NCBI GenBank assembly: GCA_023954475.1
Contig: JAMLHW010000012.1
Location: 98,310 to 162,309, forward strand
Length of the DNA: 64,000 nt
Reading direction: 5' to 3'
Source of the DNA: Anaerolineae bacterium
GTDB taxonomy: Bacteria; Chloroflexota; Anaerolineae; Promineifilales; Promineifilaceae
Position 1 is the stretch's first letter; each line of letters opens with the position of its first letter. A program made the translations under genes and the position numbers. The notes under the pieces were generated by a model. It searched no databases, was not told the origin of the DNA, and saw nothing but the letters and a program-made list of their open reading frames with translations. This document shows positions 45,028-55,151 of this stretch, in pieces.

Positions 45028-45942
45028 TTAACATTCCCACTCCACCAATGGTTGCAGAGCGGGTGTTAAAACGGCAGAATGGTCCCTGTCGATGAGAGCT
45101 GCTTTGAGATTGTGGCGTGTAAGGATGTGGGCGGCGCGGTCGCGACCGGCGACAAGCGCGGCAGTCGCCCAGGCTTCGGCTGTACTGGCATCAGCGGCGA
45201 TGACCGATGCCGTGAGGAGATCGGTTTCGGCCGAATCACCAGTAGTCGGATCGATGATGTGATGCATTTGCCGGCCATCCCGCTGCCATTGGCGATAATC
45301 GACACCTGAAGTTGCCAATGTCGCATTGGAGAGCCACAGTCGCAGCAGATTATCCTGTTCATCATCACCCTGCCACGGCGCACTGATACCGACCGGCCAA
45401 CCCGGCGATCCAGATGGTGCGTCACCGGCTACCAGATCACCGCCTGCGTCAAGCAGGCACGGCCCGAATCGAGACAACCAATCAACCACTTGTTGCGCTG
45501 TGTACCCTTTAGCGATGCCACCGAGATCGATGCGCAATCCTCCAGGCAAACGCACCGCGCATCGGCTTCTGTCCATCTCAATGGCGCGATAATTGAAGCT
45601 GTGCAACGTGTGCGGTGGCGCACTGGCTGCGTCGAGCAGTTCGAATGAGCGTGTGTAGCCGGCTGCTTCGAGGGCGGGCAAAATGGTGGGGTCGAACAGA
45701 CCATCAGTCGCTTCCGCCAGTTGCAGGGCGCGGCTGAGCATGGCGCTCATTTCGGCCGAAATCGCCACCTCATCCGTGCTGCGTTGATTGAGTTGTGTCA
45801 ATTCGCTGTCGGGAAGGAAGCGGGAGAATCGTTTTTCGGCCGAAAAAAATCGCCCTTCCACCTCGTCGAGCACAGCCGTATCTGATTCGAGCCACACAGT
45901 CATGTGGCTGCCCATCGCAAAAAACTGGCGTATTTGCATCAT
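45028..45942 (-). CDS. apbE: FAD:protein FMN transferase (ApbE)
   Basis: 304 residues with ApbE landmarks: AMGSHMTVWL near the start, LDAGGDLVAGD, LATSGVDYRQW, MHHIIDPTTGD (Mg/substrate site) and TASVIAADASTAEAWATA. It attaches FMN to a Thr or Ser in exported redox proteins, such as Rnf/Nqr subunits or FMN-binding domains. No such acceptor (S/TGAT motif) is visible in the neighbouring genes. No signal peptide is obvious. First gene of the redox operon. Confidence 0.9.
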   Translation of the reverse strand: MMQIRQFFAMGSHMTVWLESDTAVLDEVEGRFFSAEKRFSRFLPDSELTQLNQRSTDEVAISAEMSAMLSRALQLAEATDGLFDPTILPALEAAGYTRSFELLDAASAPPHTLHSFNYRAIEMDRSRCAVRLPGGLRIDLGGIAKGYTAQQVVDWLSRFGPCLLDAGGDLVAGDAPSGSPGWPVGISAPWQGDDEQDNLLRLWLSNATLATSGVDYRQWQRDGRQMHHIIDPTTGDSAETDLLTASVIAADASTAEAWATAALVAGRDRAAHILTRHNLKAALIDRDHSAVLTPALQPLVEWEC

Positions 45943-46122
45943 CGTCTATCACCTCACCTGGTTGCAATGGTGATACTGTACGACTTTATGCGACGCCGTA
46001 TGCTAACGCGACCTTAAATCTTGTTAAATCCACATTACAATTGGCAGCATATGGGTATATGTGGCTCAATCAAGGCAATTTCATGCCAAAGCTGTCAGAT
46101 GAAACAACCTGTCTCACGACGA

Positions 46123-46151
46123 AAAATGCCGGAGAAAATTCATTCTCCGGC
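46123..46151 (-). terminator. Rho-independent terminator after the M32 peptidase gene
   Basis: On the minus strand GCCGGAGAA pairs with TTCTCCGGC (46128-46136 and 46143-46151, loop 6 nt) and is followed by ATTTTTC (46122-46128). It lies about 60 nt after the stop at 46210. Confidence 0.85.
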
Positions 46152-46209
46152 TCTCGAACTTTTGTCTTCTTTTGCCGCTGAAGTGTTGGTTTCCGGTCAG
46201 TTCATCCAG

Positions 46210-47709
46210 CTAAAGTGCATACAGCTCCCCAAACTTGCTTTTCAGATACGCGATATAGGGATCGATCGTCAACGGCGCACCGAGCACACGCTCGATCAAT
46301 TCTGGTGCTGTGTATCTACTGCCATACTGGTAGATATTCTCTTTTAGCCATCCGTGCAGTGTGCCGAATTCCCCTTGTCCAATTTCATCGGGAATAGTGG
46401 GATGATCGGCCAGGGCACGGTCGTAAAAAGCTGCGCTCATGATATTTCCCAGTGTGTATCCCTGAAAAGCACCGCCTACAAGGCCACCATACCAATGAAC
46501 GTCTTGTAATACCCCGTCTATGTCACTGGGTGCGTGGACACCCAAATCAGCTTCGTAGCGCGCGTGCCACGCTTCCGGCAAATCCTGAATCGACAGCGAT
46601 CCTTCCAGTAGCGCCAATTCCAGATCAAAGCGAATCATGACATGCAGATCATAGGTCAGCTGATCGGCATCGACGCGAATCAGCGAGCGCTTGACGCTGT
46701 TGACAGCACGGTAGAACGTGTCCAGCGAGACAGTGTTGAGTTGCTCGGGAAAGGTCGCCTGCAATTCCGGATAATAATGCGTCCAAAACGCGCGGCTGCG
46801 CCCGACAAGATTCTCCCAGGTGCGTGATTGGCTCTCATGCACACCGGCAGAGGTACCGCCATCTAGCGGCGTGCCTTCATAGCCCGGATCGACGCCTTGT
46901 TCGTACATGGCGTGACCTGACTCGTGCAAGGTGCTAAACAAGCCGTCGCCCAGATTGTGCTCGTCAAAACGCGTGGTGATGCGCACGTCGCCAATGGAAA
47001 ATTTGGTGGCAAACGGATGATGGGTCAGGTCTTGCCGTCCGCGGTCGAAGTCGTAGCCGAATTGGCGGATGATTTTTTCGCCAAACGCGCGTTGTTTATC
47101 CTGCGGGAAAAATTGATGCAGGCAACTGGTATCGGCCGATTCCTGTGCCGTCACCGCTTCAACCAATGGAACCAACTGCGCCCGTAGATCGGCAAACAAC
47201 GCCTTGACCGTGGCCGCTTTCATGCCATAATCCGACCAATCGATAAGCGGATCGGCGATGTGATCATAGCCGGGGAAACAGTCGGCAACTTCCTGCGCAT
47301 ACGCGACACTTTTTTCCAGATACGGCGCCACTGCGGCGAAATCGTTTGCCGGTCGTGCCTGAGTCCACGTCTGATACGCCATCGCACTGTGATTGGTGAT
47401 CTTGGCTACCAATTGTGGCGGCACTTTGACCAGCCGGTCGTAATTGCGGCGCGTAGCACGCACCAGTGCTGCATCATCTTCCGGAAGCGCATCAATTTGC
47501 TTCTCCAATGCATCCAGCAGATGACCGACAGCCGCATCCGTAAACTTCTCTTGTGATAGCTGACTGAGTGTCGCCATCTGACGGCTGCGTGCCGCCGCGC
47601 CGCCCGGGGGCATATAGGTGGCCTGATCCCACGAAAGAACGGCCGATGCGCTGTTCAAATCCGATATTTCTTGCAAACGAGTTTTTAGTTCTACTAATTC
47701 ACGTTCCAT
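46210..47709 (-). CDS. Carboxypeptidase M32 (thermostable carboxypeptidase type)
   Basis: 499 residues, normal for M32. Zinc motif HESGH at 262-266, second helix VHESQSRTWENLVGR with the third ligand Glu, and DPLIDWSDYGM upstream. Cytoplasmic metallopeptidase removing C-terminal residues. Single-gene transcript with a terminator. Divergent from the MarR operon on the right. Confidence 0.93.
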   Translation of the reverse strand: MERELVELKTRLQEISDLNSASAVLSWDQATYMPPGGAAARSRQMATLSQLSQEKFTDAAVGHLLDALEKQIDALPEDDAALVRATRRNYDRLVKVPPQLVAKITNHSAMAYQTWTQARPANDFAAVAPYLEKSVAYAQEVADCFPGYDHIADPLIDWSDYGMKAATVKALFADLRAQLVPLVEAVTAQESADTSCLHQFFPQDKQRAFGEKIIRQFGYDFDRGRQDLTHHPFATKFSIGDVRITTRFDEHNLGDGLFSTLHESGHAMYEQGVDPGYEGTPLDGGTSAGVHESQSRTWENLVGRSRAFWTHYYPELQATFPEQLNTVSLDTFYRAVNSVKRSLIRVDADQLTYDLHVMIRFDLELALLEGSLSIQDLPEAWHARYEADLGVHAPSDIDGVLQDVHWYGGLVGGAFQGYTLGNIMSAAFYDRALADHPTIPDEIGQGEFGTLHGWLKENIYQYGSRYTAPELIERVLGAPLTIDPYIAYLKSKFGELYAL

Positions 47710-47879
47710 GAGTCGCGTCCCTTTTTGTTAATTTTGGCAATGGTAGCAGAAGATCGTGTATGGCACAGGGATTATTTGTAAACTTGGTATCCTACCACCC
47801 GCATCTATGATCGTCTGCCATTTTGTGATATTATTTCGTTTACGAACTATTCTATAACAAACTATGTGAAAATGACACC

Positions 47880-48326
47880 ATGTCGACCAATGAACAGCTA
47901 GCTGACCAGGTTTTTCATCAATTCTTAGCACTCACGCGTATGCAACGGCAGTATGCGCGGCGCATTATCGACGAGCAGAGTATCAGGCCGCGCGATCTGT
48001 CTGTCTTGCGCTTCCTGTCTGAGCACGATGCGGTCACTGTCAGTCAAATTCAGGAGTACATCCAGCACAGCCCCAGCACAACTTCGACGATGATTGCCGA
48101 TATGGAAGCAGCCGGTTACGTCACGCGTACCCGCTCGCATGAAGATCGCCGCGTCGTTTTCGTGACACTGACAGCAGCGGGTCGTGCTATGCTGGCCAAG
48201 ACGCCGCTCGGTGGATCGCCGCTATTACACCGCGAACTACGGATATTATCGGCCGAAAGGCTTGCAGAAATGTCCAGTGTGCTGACTGAGCTCAACACAC
48301 TCATGCAAGGACAGGACACGCTATGA
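47880..48326 (+). CDS. MarR-family transcriptional regulator
   Basis: 148 residues. Winged helix at about 35-105 with SVLRFLSEHDAVTVSQIQEYI, PSTTSTMIADMEAAGYV and the wing SHEDRRVVFVTLTAAGR. No strong Shine-Dalgarno before ATG 47880. Overlaps the first ABC exporter gene by 4 nt, so it most likely regulates this exporter operon, possibly also the divergent peptidase. Confidence 0.92.
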   Translation: MSTNEQLADQVFHQFLALTRMQRQYARRIIDEQSIRPRDLSVLRFLSEHDAVTVSQIQEYIQHSPSTTSTMIADMEAAGYVTRTRSHEDRRVVFVTLTAAGRAMLAKTPLGGSPLLHRELRILSAERLAEMSSVLTELNTLMQGQDTL

Positions 48327-50131
48327 CGACGTGGAATGAGGCGGCTACCACAACTGCCCATGACACTTCTTCGCTGCCTAAAGCAAGCGATAGACAAATT
48401 CTGGCGCGTTGTTTCGGCTATTTGCGCCCCTACTGGAAATTGCAGGTTGGCATTTACGGCTTGATGATTCTCATCAATCTGGTCAACATCATCGTGCCCC
48501 AATTTATCCGCGTGGCCATCGACGACGGCATTTACGGTGGTGATTTACAACTATTGAGCGAGGCAGTTGGCGGCCTGCTGCTGTTTACGCTGGTCAAAGG
48601 GGTGATGAATTACTTTCAGGGCATGTGGACGGAATCGGCTTCGCAAAGTGTCGCCTATGATCTGCGCAATGAACTGCTGCACAAACTGGCGTCGTTGTCA
48701 TTCTCGTTCCACGATCGCACGGAGGCGGGGCAAATTCTGTCGCGTGCCATGCAGGATGTCGAACGCATCCGGTTTTTGACCGGACGTGCGGTGCTGCGCA
48801 TTGTGGAAGGGGTTGTGCTGATTTTGTTTACAACTGTAGTCTTGTTCCGTATGAATACGACGCTGGCGTTTCTGATTGTACTCACCCTCCCCCTGCTCCT
48901 GCAGCGAGCTTATCATTTCGGCAAGCAATTTCGGCCGCTGTCGCTGGAGATTCAAAATCAACTGGGCGCGTTGACGACGCAGCTTGAGCAAAATTTGCGC
49001 GGCGCACGCATTGTCAAGGCGTTTGCCCAGGAGCAGGCGGAAACAGATCGGTTCACGCAGGAGAATGAAAAGTGGTTTGAACATTCGGCCGAATCGACCA
49101 AAGTGGAAGCGATCAATGCACCCATGCTAGACATGATCGCCAATCTCGGCACGGTCGCCATCATGTGGTACGGCGGCTGGCTGGTGATCGAAAATCAGAT
49201 GAGCCTGGGTGAACTGGTGGCATTTACGACGTATCTGGCGATGCTGATTCGGCCGATACGGTTGATGGGGCGCATTATTCCCATGTTTGCCATTGCAGCG
49301 TCGGCCGGAGAGCGTCTTTTTTCCGTGCTCGATGCCCCGGTTGAAGTCGCCGATTTACCCGATGCAACACCCCTGCCCCGCTTGTCAGGACGTGTTGCGT
49401 TTCAGGATGTCTCGTTTCACTATCGCAACAAACACGCCGTGTTGCACGATATCAACTTTTCGGCCGAAGCGGGTCAGATCGTCGCGTTAATGGGTGCAAC
49501 CGGTTCGGGCAAATCGACGCTGATCAACCTCGTCGCCCGGTTTTATGATCCCACAGAAGGGCGCGTCTTGATCGACGGACATGACCCCAGCCGGCACACG
49601 ATTTACTCCCTGCGCAGTCAGATCGGCTTTGTCATGCAAGACACCATCTTGTTTGCGACGACGATCCGCGAAAACATCACGTTTGGTCGTCCGGACGCGA
49701 CGGAAGCGGAAATTGTCAAGGCCGCACGCGATGCCCAGGCACACGATTTCATCACAGCAATGCCGGACGGCTATGATACGTACGTCGGCGAGCGCGGCAT
49801 CACGCTTTCCGGCGGACAGAAGCAGCGGCTGGCGATTGCCCGCGCTTTGATCACCGATCCACGCATACTCATCCTCGACGATGCCACCGCCAGTGTAGAT
49901 ACCAACACGGAACAGCTCATTCAGCAGGCATTGGATCGCCTGATGGAAGGGCGCACGACATTTGTGATTGCGCACCGGCTCAGCACGGTGCAGCGCGCCG
50001 ATCAAATCCTGCTGCTGGAAAACGGGCGTATCGCCGCCCGTGGCACGCACGACTCACTGCTGCAAAGTTCCGCGTTGTATCGTCGCGTGTATGAACTGCA
50101 AATTCAGCCGGATAAGGAAGTGTTCGTATGA
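48323..50131 (+). CDS. ABC exporter half-transporter A (degenerate ATPase site)
   Basis: 602 residues. Transmembrane domain with six segments (about 30-325) including the motif GQILSRAMQDVERIR, then a nucleotide-binding domain: Walker A GATGSGKST near 390-398, signature LSGGQKQR, Walker B LILDDATASVD and H-loop IAHRLST. The Walker B glutamate is Asp (DDAT), as in the degenerate site of heterodimeric exporters. The partner gene overlaps by 4 nt. Exports drugs, lipids or peptides; substrate unknown. Confidence 0.9.
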   Translation: MTTWNEAATTTAHDTSSLPKASDRQILARCFGYLRPYWKLQVGIYGLMILINLVNIIVPQFIRVAIDDGIYGGDLQLLSEAVGGLLLFTLVKGVMNYFQGMWTESASQSVAYDLRNELLHKLASLSFSFHDRTEAGQILSRAMQDVERIRFLTGRAVLRIVEGVVLILFTTVVLFRMNTTLAFLIVLTLPLLLQRAYHFGKQFRPLSLEIQNQLGALTTQLEQNLRGARIVKAFAQEQAETDRFTQENEKWFEHSAESTKVEAINAPMLDMIANLGTVAIMWYGGWLVIENQMSLGELVAFTTYLAMLIRPIRLMGRIIPMFAIAASAGERLFSVLDAPVEVADLPDATPLPRLSGRVAFQDVSFHYRNKHAVLHDINFSAEAGQIVALMGATGSGKSTLINLVARFYDPTEGRVLIDGHDPSRHTIYSLRSQIGFVMQDTILFATTIRENITFGRPDATEAEIVKAARDAQAHDFITAMPDGYDTYVGERGITLSGGQKQRLAIARALITDPRILILDDATASVDTNTEQLIQQALDRLMEGRTTFVIAHRLSTVQRADQILLLENGRIAARGTHDSLLQSSALYRRVYELQIQPDKEVFV

Positions 50132-51942
50132 GTTTCAGTTTTAGTCCCGGCATGGGGCCACGTGGTGCCATCGGCCGATTTGGTCAGGAAGGCAAAGACG
50201 GTCGCTTTTTCGACAAGCGCGTCATCCTGGGCATGTTGGCTTTCATTCGGCCGTATCGCCGCAAAATGGCCTTTGCCACCGTCTTCATGCTTCTGGTCAC
50301 CGGCTTTACATTGCTCACACCTTACCTGATCAAAGTCACTATCGACAATTACATTGCGGCCGGCAACAACAACGGGCTGGCACAGATGGCGATCCTGATT
50401 GCCGTCACCTACCTGGGCCTGTACCTGACGACAATGGGACAACAATATTTACTGGGTTGGACATCGATGCGCGTACTGGCCGATGTGCGCGCAGCACTGA
50501 TGAACCATTTACAGGCATTGTCCCTGAGCTACCACGATCGCACGATAATCGGCGTCACCGTATCGCGGGTCATCAACGATGTGGCCGTCATCAACGATTT
50601 GTTGACACAAGGATTGATTTCACTGATCGGCGACACCCTGATTCTGGTGGGCATCATCGTGATCATGTTCATGATGAGTCCACGACTGGCTTTGCTCACC
50701 TTTACCGTCGTGCCGTTGATGATGATCGCCACCTACGTCTTTTCCGCCAATGCCAAAGGCGCATTCCGCCTGACCCGCAAGCGCGTCGCCGAATTGGTGG
50801 GTAATCTGGCGGAAAATATCAATGGCATGCGCGTCATCCAGGCGTTTGCGCAGGAAATTGCCATCGAAAGTCAGTTTGACGAGGTCAATGATGCCAATCG
50901 TCAGGCAAACGTCGACGCAATGCGCCTTTCCTTTATATTCCTACCGACAATTGAGTTCCTGGGTGTGTTGGCAACGGCTGTCGTGCTCTATTTTGGCGGT
51001 CGCGCCGTTGCCAGTGAAGATGTCACGCTGGGCGTGATGGTCGCGTTCATGGCGTATGTCACCCGTTTTTTCCAGCCGATACAGGAATTGAGTCGCATTT
51101 ATACGACGATGCAATCGGCGATGGCCGGTGGTGAACAGGTGTTGAACTTGTTGCACACTGCACCGGATGTCGTGGACAAAACCGATGCACTTGAGATGCC
51201 GCCGATCAAAGGGCATGTTGCGTTGCGCGATGTTTCGTTCTGCTATTCGGCCGAAGGGCCGGAAATCCTGCACAACGTCACTCTGGACATTGTTCCCGGC
51301 CAGACGGTCGCCCTGGTCGGCCCTACAGGTGCGGGCAAGACGACTATCGCCAACCTCATTCCCCGGTTTTACGACGTGACAGACGGTGCTGTCTGCATCG
51401 ACGGCATCGACGTGCGCGACGTGACACAGACATCGCTGCGCCACCAATTTGGCCTCGTGCCACAAGACCCGTTCCTTTTCGCCGGATCGATTGCCGACAA
51501 TATCCGCTTCGGCCGATCAGAGGCTCCCCTTGCCGCTGTGATCGAAGCGGCCAAATTAGCCAATGCACACGACTTTATCGCCGCTTTGCCGGATGGCTAC
51601 GAGACGCAAATTCTGGAAGGTGCCGCCAATGTATCGGTCGGACAGCGCCAGCTCCTGTGTATTGCCCGCGCGGCCCTCGTCGATCCGCGCATTCTGATCC
51701 TAGATGAAGCGACGGCCAGCGTGGATACTGTGACAGAGGTGTTGATTCAGGAAGCGATGGATCACCTGATGACGGGCCGCACGGCAGTCGTCATCGCCCA
51801 CCGCCTGAGCACAATCCGCAATGCGGATGTCATTTGTGTGATTCAAGACGGCATCATCGCGGAACAGGGTACGCACGCCGACCTCATTGCGCAGGACGGC
51901 TTGTATCGCCAACTCTATCAGGGACAATTTGCGCAGCAATAG
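50128..51942 (+). CDS. ABC exporter half-transporter B
   Basis: 604 residues, same architecture. N-terminal 40-residue cytoplasmic extension, six membrane segments, Walker A GPTGAGKTT, Walker B LILDEATASVD with intact Glu, H-loop IAHRLST. The signature is VSVGQRQL instead of LSGGQ. Pairing this altered signature with the Asp-type Walker B of protein A yields one dead and one working ATP site, as in BmrCD/TM287-288 exporters. Ends 1 nt before the convergent gene on the minus strand. Confidence 0.9.
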   Translation: MSFSFSPGMGPRGAIGRFGQEGKDGRFFDKRVILGMLAFIRPYRRKMAFATVFMLLVTGFTLLTPYLIKVTIDNYIAAGNNNGLAQMAILIAVTYLGLYLTTMGQQYLLGWTSMRVLADVRAALMNHLQALSLSYHDRTIIGVTVSRVINDVAVINDLLTQGLISLIGDTLILVGIIVIMFMMSPRLALLTFTVVPLMMIATYVFSANAKGAFRLTRKRVAELVGNLAENINGMRVIQAFAQEIAIESQFDEVNDANRQANVDAMRLSFIFLPTIEFLGVLATAVVLYFGGRAVASEDVTLGVMVAFMAYVTRFFQPIQELSRIYTTMQSAMAGGEQVLNLLHTAPDVVDKTDALEMPPIKGHVALRDVSFCYSAEGPEILHNVTLDIVPGQTVALVGPTGAGKTTIANLIPRFYDVTDGAVCIDGIDVRDVTQTSLRHQFGLVPQDPFLFAGSIADNIRFGRSEAPLAAVIEAAKLANAHDFIAALPDGYETQILEGAANVSVGQRQLLCIARAALVDPRILILDEATASVDTVTEVLIQEAMDHLMTGRTAVVIAHRLSTIRNADVICVIQDGIIAEQGTHADLIAQDGLYRQLYQGQFAQQ

Positions 51943-51943
51943 C

Positions 51944-52888
51944 TCAGGACGGGAGTTGATCGAAGTGGCGCAGCACCCGCAATGCCCGCAACGTGTTCCA
52001 GCGGCTCGGATTACCTGTCTGCTCCATGTCGAAATGTGTTTGACCAGGATGGCGGGCTTGTACCGGCCAGGTGCCGTCCTTGCGCTGTTTTTGCAGCAGC
52101 ACGTCGATTGCGTCTTGCATGCGGTCGTCATAGGCTATTTCGGCCGATTGAAAATAAACGAGCGCACGCAAAATATCGTAGTACCAGCGCGACGGAAACG
52201 AGAGCATCAGGAATTTCTTGTTGATGATCGCGCCTGTTTGATCTGACTTGTACAGGCGGTGTTGCAACAAGAATTCGCGGCTGTCAGCCGCCATCGACAG
52301 CAGCTCCTCCAGCCGGTAGGTGTATCCGTTGCGGGCATATTCGTGAATCCCTTCCAATATCGATATGGTCGTGTGCACCGAGCTGTGTACTGCGCCGGAA
52401 CGATTGAGACGGCAATTGAATCCGCCGTCGGGCATTTGCATGCCCAGCACACAGTCGATGATGGATTGCAGTGCCGACTGCGGCGCGCCAAAGTAGCAGG
52501 CGTAGGTGAGAAACATGCCGTTGATGCACACATCGCTTTGCTGGAGCACGTTCGACGGGTTGATGCCGCCGTCTGTTCCGATTTGTTCAGCCAGAATTCG
52601 GCCGATGCTCGCTCGAATATCCGGGTGATCGGGCGCGATGCACAAATAGCGCAGATCGAGCAGCGTGTAATGGCTGGAAATCCACTTCGGCTGATAGAAG
52701 CGCTGTCCCCAATGGCCTTCGGGATGCCGATAACTGAGAAAGCGCTGCCCCCACCCTTCAGTTGCAATCCGTGCTTGCAAATCCGGGCGATCTTCACCGA
52801 GCAAGTCACGGTAAACTTGATATTGAATGGCGACATCGCCGTCCAGCAACCAGCGAATCGTCGGATGATCAGGTGTTAACAGACTCAT
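51944..52888 (-). CDS. Prenyltransferase/squalene-cyclase-like toroid protein, unknown
   Basis: 314 residues of repeated alpha-helical hairpins with QMPDGGFNCR, IGTDGGINPS, QRKDGTWPVQARHPGQTHF and HPEGHWGQRF, the repeated DGxW/F pattern of terpenoid-cyclase/prenyltransferase toroids. The DXDD and zinc motifs of true cyclases and prenyltransferases are absent, so a catalytic role is doubtful. Single gene, convergent with the exporter operon (1-nt gap). Function unknown. Confidence 0.65.
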   Translation of the reverse strand: MSLLTPDHPTIRWLLDGDVAIQYQVYRDLLGEDRPDLQARIATEGWGQRFLSYRHPEGHWGQRFYQPKWISSHYTLLDLRYLCIAPDHPDIRASIGRILAEQIGTDGGINPSNVLQQSDVCINGMFLTYACYFGAPQSALQSIIDCVLGMQMPDGGFNCRLNRSGAVHSSVHTTISILEGIHEYARNGYTYRLEELLSMAADSREFLLQHRLYKSDQTGAIINKKFLMLSFPSRWYYDILRALVYFQSAEIAYDDRMQDAIDVLLQKQRKDGTWPVQARHPGQTHFDMEQTGNPSRWNTLRALRVLRHFDQLPS

Positions 52889-53107
52889 ACTGACAGTATA
52901 TCATGGCAGCATGGCTACTGCGCAGGTTGAGCCGCTTTTACGGTGCAATCGGGATACAGCCACTTTATGACAGATGTCACTTACCCATCCTCATCAAACA
53001 CCGTAAAATGGCTTGGAAGTGGCAAAAGCCGGTAACTGTGGTTGCAATATTGTGAATGCAATAGAATGCACCCTATTGAAGCGTTGGCGTTACTGTGGAG
53101 AATCGCT

Positions 53108-53965
53108 ATGACAATTGGAGAACTGTTAGGTCTACTTGCCGGATTGTCAGGCATCTTGTTTGTCATTACCAGTATGCTGGCGATGGGCCTCAGCCTGACG
53201 GTGCCCATGATCACGCAGCCACTGCGCAACGTGCGACTGGTTCTGCTGACGTTGCTGGCAAATTTCGTTCTGGTTCCTCTATTAGCGTACCTGGTTCTGC
53301 TGATCATCCCGCTTGAGGAGCCACTGGAGATCGGCTTGATTATACTGGCCTGTGCAGCCGGTGCGCCCTTCTTGCCCAAGTTAGTTCAGGGCGCTAACGG
53401 TGATATTGCGCTCGGCGTCGGCCTGATGGTCTTGTTAATGGTCGTAACGATCTTCTACATGCCTCTCGTCTTGCCGTTTTTGCTGAGCGGTGTCGAGGTA
53501 AACCCCTGGGATATTGCCCAATCGTTGATCGTTTTGATGCTGATTCCTCTGGCAATTGGCTTGTTGATCAAGTCGCATGCACCCGATTCGGCCGATCACT
53601 GGCAGCCGGTCATGAACAAGGTTTCCAGCGTGGCGCTGCTTTTCCTCCTCGTTGTTGCGCTGGGATTAAACCTCTCCAACATCATCGGTTTCATCGGAAC
53701 CAGGGGTATCTTGGCGCTACTTCTGTTTATTGTTGGAGGACTTGTGATTGGCCTCATCTTCGGTGGACGTGATCCGGCTGTGCGCAATGTCATGACCCTG
53801 GCAACGCCTATGCGCAATATATCGGCTGCGATTGTAGTCACTGCTCAGAATTTTTCAGGGACTGACACACTGCCATTTGTTTTGGTCGGAGGAATCCTGC
53901 TGTTGCTGGTACTGCTGCCGGCCGGCCGTATCCTGGGATCACGTGCCGCTGCTACAACCGGATAA
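53108..53965 (+). CDS. Bile acid:sodium symporter (BASS) family transporter
   Basis: 285 residues from ATG 53108, which has GGAG at proper distance; the upstream in-frame part is not membrane-like and is excluded. About nine membrane segments, a central crossing GLIILACAAGAPFLPKLVQ (family AAGAPxxP motif), and a C-terminal ATPMRNISAAIVV with polar residues in the substrate region. Transports an organic acid or anion with sodium in related proteins; substrate unknown. Confidence 0.8.
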   Translation: MTIGELLGLLAGLSGILFVITSMLAMGLSLTVPMITQPLRNVRLVLLTLLANFVLVPLLAYLVLLIIPLEEPLEIGLIILACAAGAPFLPKLVQGANGDIALGVGLMVLLMVVTIFYMPLVLPFLLSGVEVNPWDIAQSLIVLMLIPLAIGLLIKSHAPDSADHWQPVMNKVSSVALLFLLVVALGLNLSNIIGFIGTRGILALLLFIVGGLVIGLIFGGRDPAVRNVMTLATPMRNISAAIVVTAQNFSGTDTLPFVLVGGILLLLVLLPAGRILGSRAAATTG

Positions 53966-54077
53966 TTTGACGATTGAGAGGCTTTGAAATCGCCTGCAGC
54001 AGCAGATTGCTGCACTATCTGTTACCGTGCGATCCCGAAAAATGGACTACTTTAGCGGAGAGAAAGGCTCGTAATCG

Positions 54078-55151
54078 CTACAATTCCGCCAAAACGCTGC
54101 GCAGCGACGCCCTGGCCCAAACTTCCGGTGCGATTTCCCCATTGCTGTTTGGCCACCGCACCAGCCGAATCTCGCCGTCGGCGATCTCGATCCCGGTCAG
54201 GCTGGCATCGCTGTAAACGCAACAACCACTGTTAAAATAAGACGGCTTGATCGGCGTTTCCATACCCGATTCCAGTTGCACTGCCTGCTCCTGCGCCCAC
54301 GCCAGTTCCGCTTCCAGATCGGGAATCTGTTCATCCTTTTTCTCATCCAGGGGCGCTTGCTGGATGGCTGCCAGTTCGCGCTCGATGATGGCGACTTCCA
54401 CTTTCGCCTCAAAAACCGGCCGATGTGTATGACCGGCAATTAAAATCGTCTTCTCCTGCACAGCCGACCAGGAATACAGGGCAATATTGTGCTTCTGGCG
54501 CAGTTCCCAACTCGTTGCCGGTGTCGTTGACCGCCAATTGGTCAACCGCTGAATCGGCCGCCAGATATAGCGGACAACGAGACGCGAAAACCAGGAAAAC
54601 CGGTCGCTGTCCAATGTGCCCTGATGCCCGTGTACCAGAAAAAGCGAGCCGAGCACTTCGCCTGCATCCACAACCCGAAATAGCAATGCCTCCGGCACAG
54701 CAAATTTTGGGTCTTGATAAACCGGTACGAGATGGCGATCAATCGACGCACGTGAACGCCATTCATCATCGTGGTTACCCCACACCCGCTGATAACGTTC
54801 CGCTTGATGAAAGCGAGCCGTCAAGCTCAATGTATGACCATACGCGTCGATCACGGCGCCCGGCCGCTCTTCCCACAGCTCTTCGCAATCTCCCAAACCG
54901 ATCAACGTGTAGTCACGGTCGAAATAATATTCAAGCGCTGCATTGTAAAAAGGCTCTGTATCGCGAAAATCATCGGCACCATTGCGGGCGCCTTTGTGCT
55001 GGTCAGACAAGATGATGATGCGTGCCGTTGCCAGATCGAGATCGCCGGCTCCCGTTTGCTGCACAGTTGCATAGGTCTTGTCCAATGCCTGCGCCACTGC
55101 ATTGTTATAACTGCGGTCGCTCTCTGTGCCGTTAATGACGGGTACTGTCAT
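54078..55151 (-). CDS. Metallophosphoesterase
   Basis: 357 residues with all five motifs of calcineurin-like phosphoesterases: LSDQHKG (DxH), GLGDCEEL (GD), WGNHDDEW (GNHD), LVHGHQGT and AGHTHRPVF (GHxH). An inserted helical stretch at about 265-305 (EVAIIERELAAI to WAQEQAV) probably forms a coiled coil. Starts 5' of the glucokinase gene with a long gap, so it is likely a single transcript. Substrate unknown. Confidence 0.88.
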   Translation of the reverse strand: MTVPVINGTESDRSYNNAVAQALDKTYATVQQTGAGDLDLATARIIILSDQHKGARNGADDFRDTEPFYNAALEYYFDRDYTLIGLGDCEELWEERPGAVIDAYGHTLSLTARFHQAERYQRVWGNHDDEWRSRASIDRHLVPVYQDPKFAVPEALLFRVVDAGEVLGSLFLVHGHQGTLDSDRFSWFSRLVVRYIWRPIQRLTNWRSTTPATSWELRQKHNIALYSWSAVQEKTILIAGHTHRPVFEAKVEVAIIERELAAIQQAPLDEKKDEQIPDLEAELAWAQEQAVQLESGMETPIKPSYFNSGCCVYSDASLTGIEIADGEIRLVRWPNSNGEIAPEVWARASLRSVLAEL

